From Hungatella sp. UBA3048 (lineage in GTDB: Bacteria > Bacillota > Clostridia > Lachnospirales > Lachnospiraceae), in assembly GCA_002367105.1 (NCBI GenBank), contig DFCS01000020.1, positions 186,001-250,000 on the forward strand: a stretch of DNA of 64,000 nt, written 5' to 3'. Every line of letters starts with the position of its first letter. The first letter of the stretch is position 1. The notes beneath the pieces were generated by a model. That model did no database searches. It was not told the DNA's origin and saw only the letters and a list, made by a program, of their open reading frames with translations. Of the stretch, positions 61,304 through 64,000 are shown piece after piece. The translations under genes and the position numbers were made by a program.

Positions 61304-61468
61304 ATGAAAGATACTGTCACTACTGTTGGTACACTTGATCCCTGGAAAGCTTTTGAAGCCCTTGGAAGGATCATCGGTGATAAATATGGGGTGGAAGTCA
61401 AATTATTGAGCCTCAGAGATAAGAATGAAACTGCTAAAGATGAATCTGGAAAAACTAAGGGAAAATAG
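61304..61468 (+). CDS. Small phage protein
   Basis: 54 residues (MKDTVTTVGTLDPWKAFEAL...), ending in a Lys-rich tail. AAGGTG precedes the ATG by six bases. It looks like the short proteins that accompany phage sigma or terminase genes; no family recognised. The 130 bp before it contain small hairpins (GCCGAA/TTCGGC) only. Confidence 0.5.
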   Translation: MKDTVTTVGTLDPWKAFEALGRIIGDKYGVEVKLLSLRDKNETAKDESGKTKGK

Positions 61469-61543
61469 AAGTGCTATGTAGAGGGTGTCCGAATGAATGA
61501 AAAATGACATTAAAGCATATTGGAAGCGAGGAGGCAACAGGAT

Positions 61544-62422
61544 ATGACCAACGAGGAACTTGTGATCAGAATCAAGACTGGTATAGACCCGGAGGAAAAT
61601 ATGCTTGTCCTGTATGAGCAGGTAAAAGCCTTTATTAGCTCTATTGCCTGGAAGTATCGGGGACGGGAAGAAATAGAGGATTTGGAGCAGGAAGGGTATC
61701 TTGCTTTGTACGATGCCATTGACGGTTATGATCCGAATACAGGATATAAATTTCTTACCTATGCGGAGAACTGGATTAGACAGGCCATGTGGAGATACAT
61801 AGAAAAAAACTCTAGTAGTCTGCGGATTTCTTATCAAAGCCAGGCAAGATTACGGAAGTATAACCGGTTCCGTGATTCCTTTGTAAAAGAATATGGTCAT
61901 GAACCTTCAGAAGCCGAAATAGCCGCTTCTATGGGTTTAAGTATAGATCAGGTAAGAGATATCCATAAGAATGCCTGCATGGAGAATTTGGTAAGCCTGG
62001 ACGCTCCTATAAAGGGCTTTGAAGAGGAAGGGTTTTCAACGGGTGACGGTATTCCATCGGCTGAAGATATGGAAGAGGAAACGCTTGATCGGTTGCAGCA
62101 GGAGCATCTTTCTGCGGTACTGTGGGAGTGTGTAGATGGTTTGCCAGGGCGACAGCCGGAAGTTATCCGTAAAAGATTCCAGGATAATATGACTTTAGAT
62201 GCAATCGGGGAATCTTTTGGGGTCTGGCGTGAAGCTATTCGGCGAGATCAAAATAAGGCACTACGAGATCTACGCAAACCTAGTAATACAAGAAAGCTAC
62301 GGCCATTCCTCTCTGAGACAGAAGAAATCTATAGCATGGGAATAAGAGGAACTGGTTTAGATAGGTTTAATCACACATGGACCAGCGCAACTGAAAGGGC
62401 AGCTTTGAAGTTTGACGCTTAA
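61544..62422 (+). CDS. Sigma-70 family RNA polymerase sigma factor
   Basis: 292 residues. Region 2 has the -10 and core-binding motifs DLEQEGYLALYDAIDGYDPN and KFLTYAENWIRQAMWRYIEK near 55-100, region 3 EYGHEPSEAEIAASMGLSID, and region 4 with the -35-binding helix-turn-helix NMTLDAIGESFGVWREAIRR near 215-235. It probably drives late genes of the element. The start at 61544 follows GAGGAGG; the ATG at 61520 lies before that site. Confidence 0.93.
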   Translation: MTNEELVIRIKTGIDPEENMLVLYEQVKAFISSIAWKYRGREEIEDLEQEGYLALYDAIDGYDPNTGYKFLTYAENWIRQAMWRYIEKNSSSLRISYQSQARLRKYNRFRDSFVKEYGHEPSEAEIAASMGLSIDQVRDIHKNACMENLVSLDAPIKGFEEEGFSTGDGIPSAEDMEEETLDRLQQEHLSAVLWECVDGLPGRQPEVIRKRFQDNMTLDAIGESFGVWREAIRRDQNKALRDLRKPSNTRKLRPFLSETEEIYSMGIRGTGLDRFNHTWTSATERAALKFDA

Positions 62423-62494
62423 ATTATAAGCTATATAGTGCTACAATCTCCTTGTAACATAATTATAAAATATAATTTTAAAGGAGAAAAACAA

Positions 62495-62551
62495 ATGAAA
62501 AAAAAGTACATGACACAGCAGGGGCCCAGTAATAGAAAGGAGTTCAGATGA
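62495..62551 (+). CDS. Leader mini-gene coupled to the excisionase-like gene
   Basis: 18 residues starting MKKKYMTQQGPSNRKEF, with AAAGGAG upstream. Its last codons contain the AGAAAGGAG site of the next gene and its stop overlaps the next ATG (ATGA). It may serve to couple or tune translation. Confidence 0.45.
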   Translation: MKKKYMTQQGPSNRKEFR

Positions 62552-62757
62552 TACAGCCATACAAACCGTTGTACACAGTGAATGAGGCCGCAAAAATTCT
62601 CATGGTAAACAAGGATTTTGTAAACAGGGAGATAAACAAAGGTCGGATTCCGGCTTTAAATTTGGGTCGTAGAAAGATTCGTGGAAGTGATTTGGAAAAA
62701 TACATAGAAAACTACCCGGCAGACAATCTGGTAATAGAGAAGGGCGAGATGAAATGA
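62548..62757 (+). CDS. Excisionase-like DNA-binding protein
   Basis: 69 residues with the HTH_17/excisionase pattern: LYTVNEAAKILMVNKDFVNR, then INKGRIPALNLGRRKIRGSD and LEKYIE. Such proteins direct excision or regulate mobile elements. Its ATG overlaps the stop of the leader mini-gene, and GAAAGGAG gives a good ribosome site. Confidence 0.82.
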   Translation: MIQPYKPLYTVNEAAKILMVNKDFVNREINKGRIPALNLGRRKIRGSDLEKYIENYPADNLVIEKGEMK

Positions 62758-62807
62758 AAGTAGGGAGAAAATAAAAATTCCCATTAAGTTGGGAAAAGGA
62801 GGAAGAT

Positions 62808-63473
62808 ATGCATTATTTCATTGATGTAAAAGCCGTGCTGGAAGTTATGAAAGGATCAGAGTTCCTAAGGGCAGACCAACCTGATGCATATCTTTCCATT
62901 GACGATCAGCCATTCCATGTAAAAATAACATATCAAAAAACTGGATTCGGAGAAAAGCCTTTTCTATGTTGCCCTGAATGCGGCTGCAGGCGCGTAAAGC
63001 TCTATTTGTTCGCTGGAATGCTATTATGCAGAGATTGTCTTCCATATTCGATTTATAGGGGGCTTACACATACAACGAAAGGCGGACACAAATACATAAA
63101 ATACCGAATGCAGAGATTGGCTGCGAAAAATGGGATTATTTTAAAGGGCCCATTTCATTATGCTAACTATCCAAAACCAAATGGGAAAAATGATGATGCC
63201 TGGGAAATGGTTCTAAAGAAGATTCAAGCATTGGAAAATATGCGGAATCAGGCGCTCTCTTTTAATAAAAGGTATTCAGAGAAAACTATTAGGAGTGTGT
63301 TACAGGAGAGGAACATTCTGCTTTATGTCTTTGACCTGTATGACATTGATAGATACTTCTATAACTGGGACGAAGGTTATTTAGCATTTCCGGGAAATCC
63401 AAATGATATAGAAGCGTCTGGGCTTACCAGTAGTGCGAACGCATATCAAAGGGCAGCTCTAAAATTATCTTAG
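62808..63473 (+). CDS. Zinc-ribbon protein of mobile elements
   Basis: 221 residues. A central four-Cys ribbon CCPECGCRRVKLYLFAGMLL followed by CRDC (about residues 49-73), then basic helices (IKYRMQRLAAKNG) and a mixed C-terminal part. Proteins of this type occur in integrative elements and prophages, with no defined role. GGAGG precedes the ATG. Confidence 0.65.
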   Translation: MHYFIDVKAVLEVMKGSEFLRADQPDAYLSIDDQPFHVKITYQKTGFGEKPFLCCPECGCRRVKLYLFAGMLLCRDCLPYSIYRGLTHTTKGGHKYIKYRMQRLAAKNGIILKGPFHYANYPKPNGKNDDAWEMVLKKIQALENMRNQALSFNKRYSEKTIRSVLQERNILLYVFDLYDIDRYFYNWDEGYLAFPGNPNDIEASGLTSSANAYQRAALKLS

Positions 63474-63622
63474 TATTTAGTAATTTTTAAAAACAACTCA
63501 AAGGGACAATAATTTTAGAGTATTTTTTGAAAATAACTTAGAACCTTGATTTTTCAATGGTGTAAGCCTTTAGTTTGTTAGATTCGGTATTAAAGACGTT
63601 CGCTTTGTGTGCAACAATCGAA

Positions 63623-63656
63623 TGCAACGTTCGGGAATTAATGTTGCAACGTTCGG
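63623..63656. repeat. Direct repeats spaced 22 bp
   Basis: TGCAACGTTCGG occurs at 63623-63634 and 63645-63656, with a partial copy TGCAACAATCG at 63610-63620. The 22-bp spacing puts them on one DNA face, as for operators or iterons. No gene is seen in 63474-63857. Confidence 0.5.
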
Positions 63657-63663
63657 TATTCTC

Positions 63664-63683
63664 GTAGCGGAAAATTCCGCTAC
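63664..63683. repeat. Perfect palindrome
   Basis: GTAGCGGAA (63664-63672) and TTCCGCTAC (63675-63683) around AA. No T-run follows, so a binding site or stabilising hairpin is more likely than a terminator. CCGAATTTTCGG near 63733 is a further short palindrome. Confidence 0.5.
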
Positions 63684-63817
63684 CAAATGAGAACATCATC
63701 AACATTTTTATAGTCATCAGAAAATCTTGCGGCCGAATTTTCGGATGTGAGAATGTAGAGGTAATCAAAAAGAAGTAAATAGAAGTATAACTTGGTAACT
63801 CTTAAATTTTCTCTTCG

Positions 63818-63838
63818 GTGATATACTATAATTATCAC
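63818..63838. promoter_or_regulatory. Operator-like repeat over a -10 box
   Basis: GTGATA (63818-63823) and TATCAC (63833-63838) flank TATAAT (63827-63832), 20 bp before the last gene. Confidence 0.45.
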
Positions 63839-63857
63839 AAATGAAGGAGGCAAAAGT

Positions 63858-64000
63858 ATGCCAAAAGTAAAACTTACTGATTATGCACAAAAAAGACTAA
63901 TTGCCCGTGCAACAATTAAAAATCGAATGGAGATTAAGCAAATTAACGTGAAGGGAATAGCAAAAAGGATAAACATGCCAGCAAGCACCTTGTACAACCG
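63858..64000 (+). CDS. Phage-type regulator, 5' part only
   Basis: At least 47 residues, cut by the window edge. It starts MPKVKLTDYAQKRLIARATI and has a helix-turn-helix-like IKQINVKGIAKRINMPASTL, typical of small phage DNA-binding proteins. AAGGAGG lies eight bases upstream, and an operator-like repeat lies at its promoter. Confidence 0.7.
   Translation, partial: MPKVKLTDYAQKRLIARATIKNRMEIKQINVKGIAKRINMPASTLYN

Noticed and set aside
1..64000. CRISPR arrays
   Set aside because: No series of regularly spaced repeats longer than two copies was seen.

Overview
The window is from a low-GC Gram-positive bacterium of the class Clostridia, most likely a Lachnospiraceae relative of Lacrimispora or Clostridium. 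The signs are a Gram-positive PolC, CodY, an MEP-pathway segment (dxr, ispG), strong AGGAGG ribosome-binding sites, sigma-A promoters with 17-bp spacers, and many U-rich terminators. The species cannot be named from the sequence alone.

The left part (1-39 kb) is core chromosome. At 0-6.5 kb a minus-strand pair (membrane-anchored protein, TetR regulator) faces an operon for an MMPL/RND transporter and a secreted coiled-coil protein; a 14-bp palindrome sits on the transporter promoter. Next come a radical-SAM DNA repair pair and yifB-dprA-topA-codY. Then follows the conserved order rpsB-tsf / pyrH-frr-uppS-cdsA-dxr-rseP-ispG-polC, which covers translation, nucleotide supply, isoprenoid and phospholipid precursors, membrane proteolysis and replication. 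It is interrupted between tsf and pyrH by a complete oligopeptide ABC transporter with two tandem binding proteins. tRNA-Pro(CGG), tRNA-Glu(CTC), a diguanylate cyclase and a flotillin close this part.

The middle part (39-49 kb) is a scarred accessory zone. It holds two Xre repressors, a MarR regulator, small lipoproteins, and several broken genes of phage or unknown origin: a frameshifted early gene, a start-less zinc-ribbon frame, a collagen-like tail protein and a truncated NlpC/P60 lysin. Mixed in are housekeeping loci: a SIMPL protein, tRNA-Thr(CGT), acylphosphatase, and mntP behind a probable yybP-ykoY manganese riboswitch.

The right part (49-64 kb) looks like an integrated element. It starts at a 49-bp 3' fragment of a tRNA-Gly(CCC) gene, flanked by short tandem repeats that resemble integrase arm sites. 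Just inside is a very AT-rich, tightly overlapping four-gene cassette: a Gly/Ser-rich small protein starting Met-Gly, a PfkB-kinase/nucleoside-deoxyribosyltransferase fusion, a QueC-like 7-deazaguanine synthase and a HhH-GPD DNA glycosylase-like protein. It is followed by a long, highly base-paired non-coding stretch with its own terminator. The cassette resembles the QueC-containing parts of Qat and type IV CBASS defence systems but lacks their other hallmark genes, and it is the best candidate here for an undescribed system. The rest is phage-like: a DUF6076-type protein, small DNA-binding proteins, a replication initiator, a DnaB helicase, a J-domain protein, two tail-hub genes, holin-like membrane proteins, a broken antirepressor, a small terminase-like protein, a sigma factor, an excisionase-like protein and zinc-ribbon genes. 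No large terminase, portal, capsid or integrase is seen, so the element is either incomplete or a satellite, or it continues beyond the right edge.
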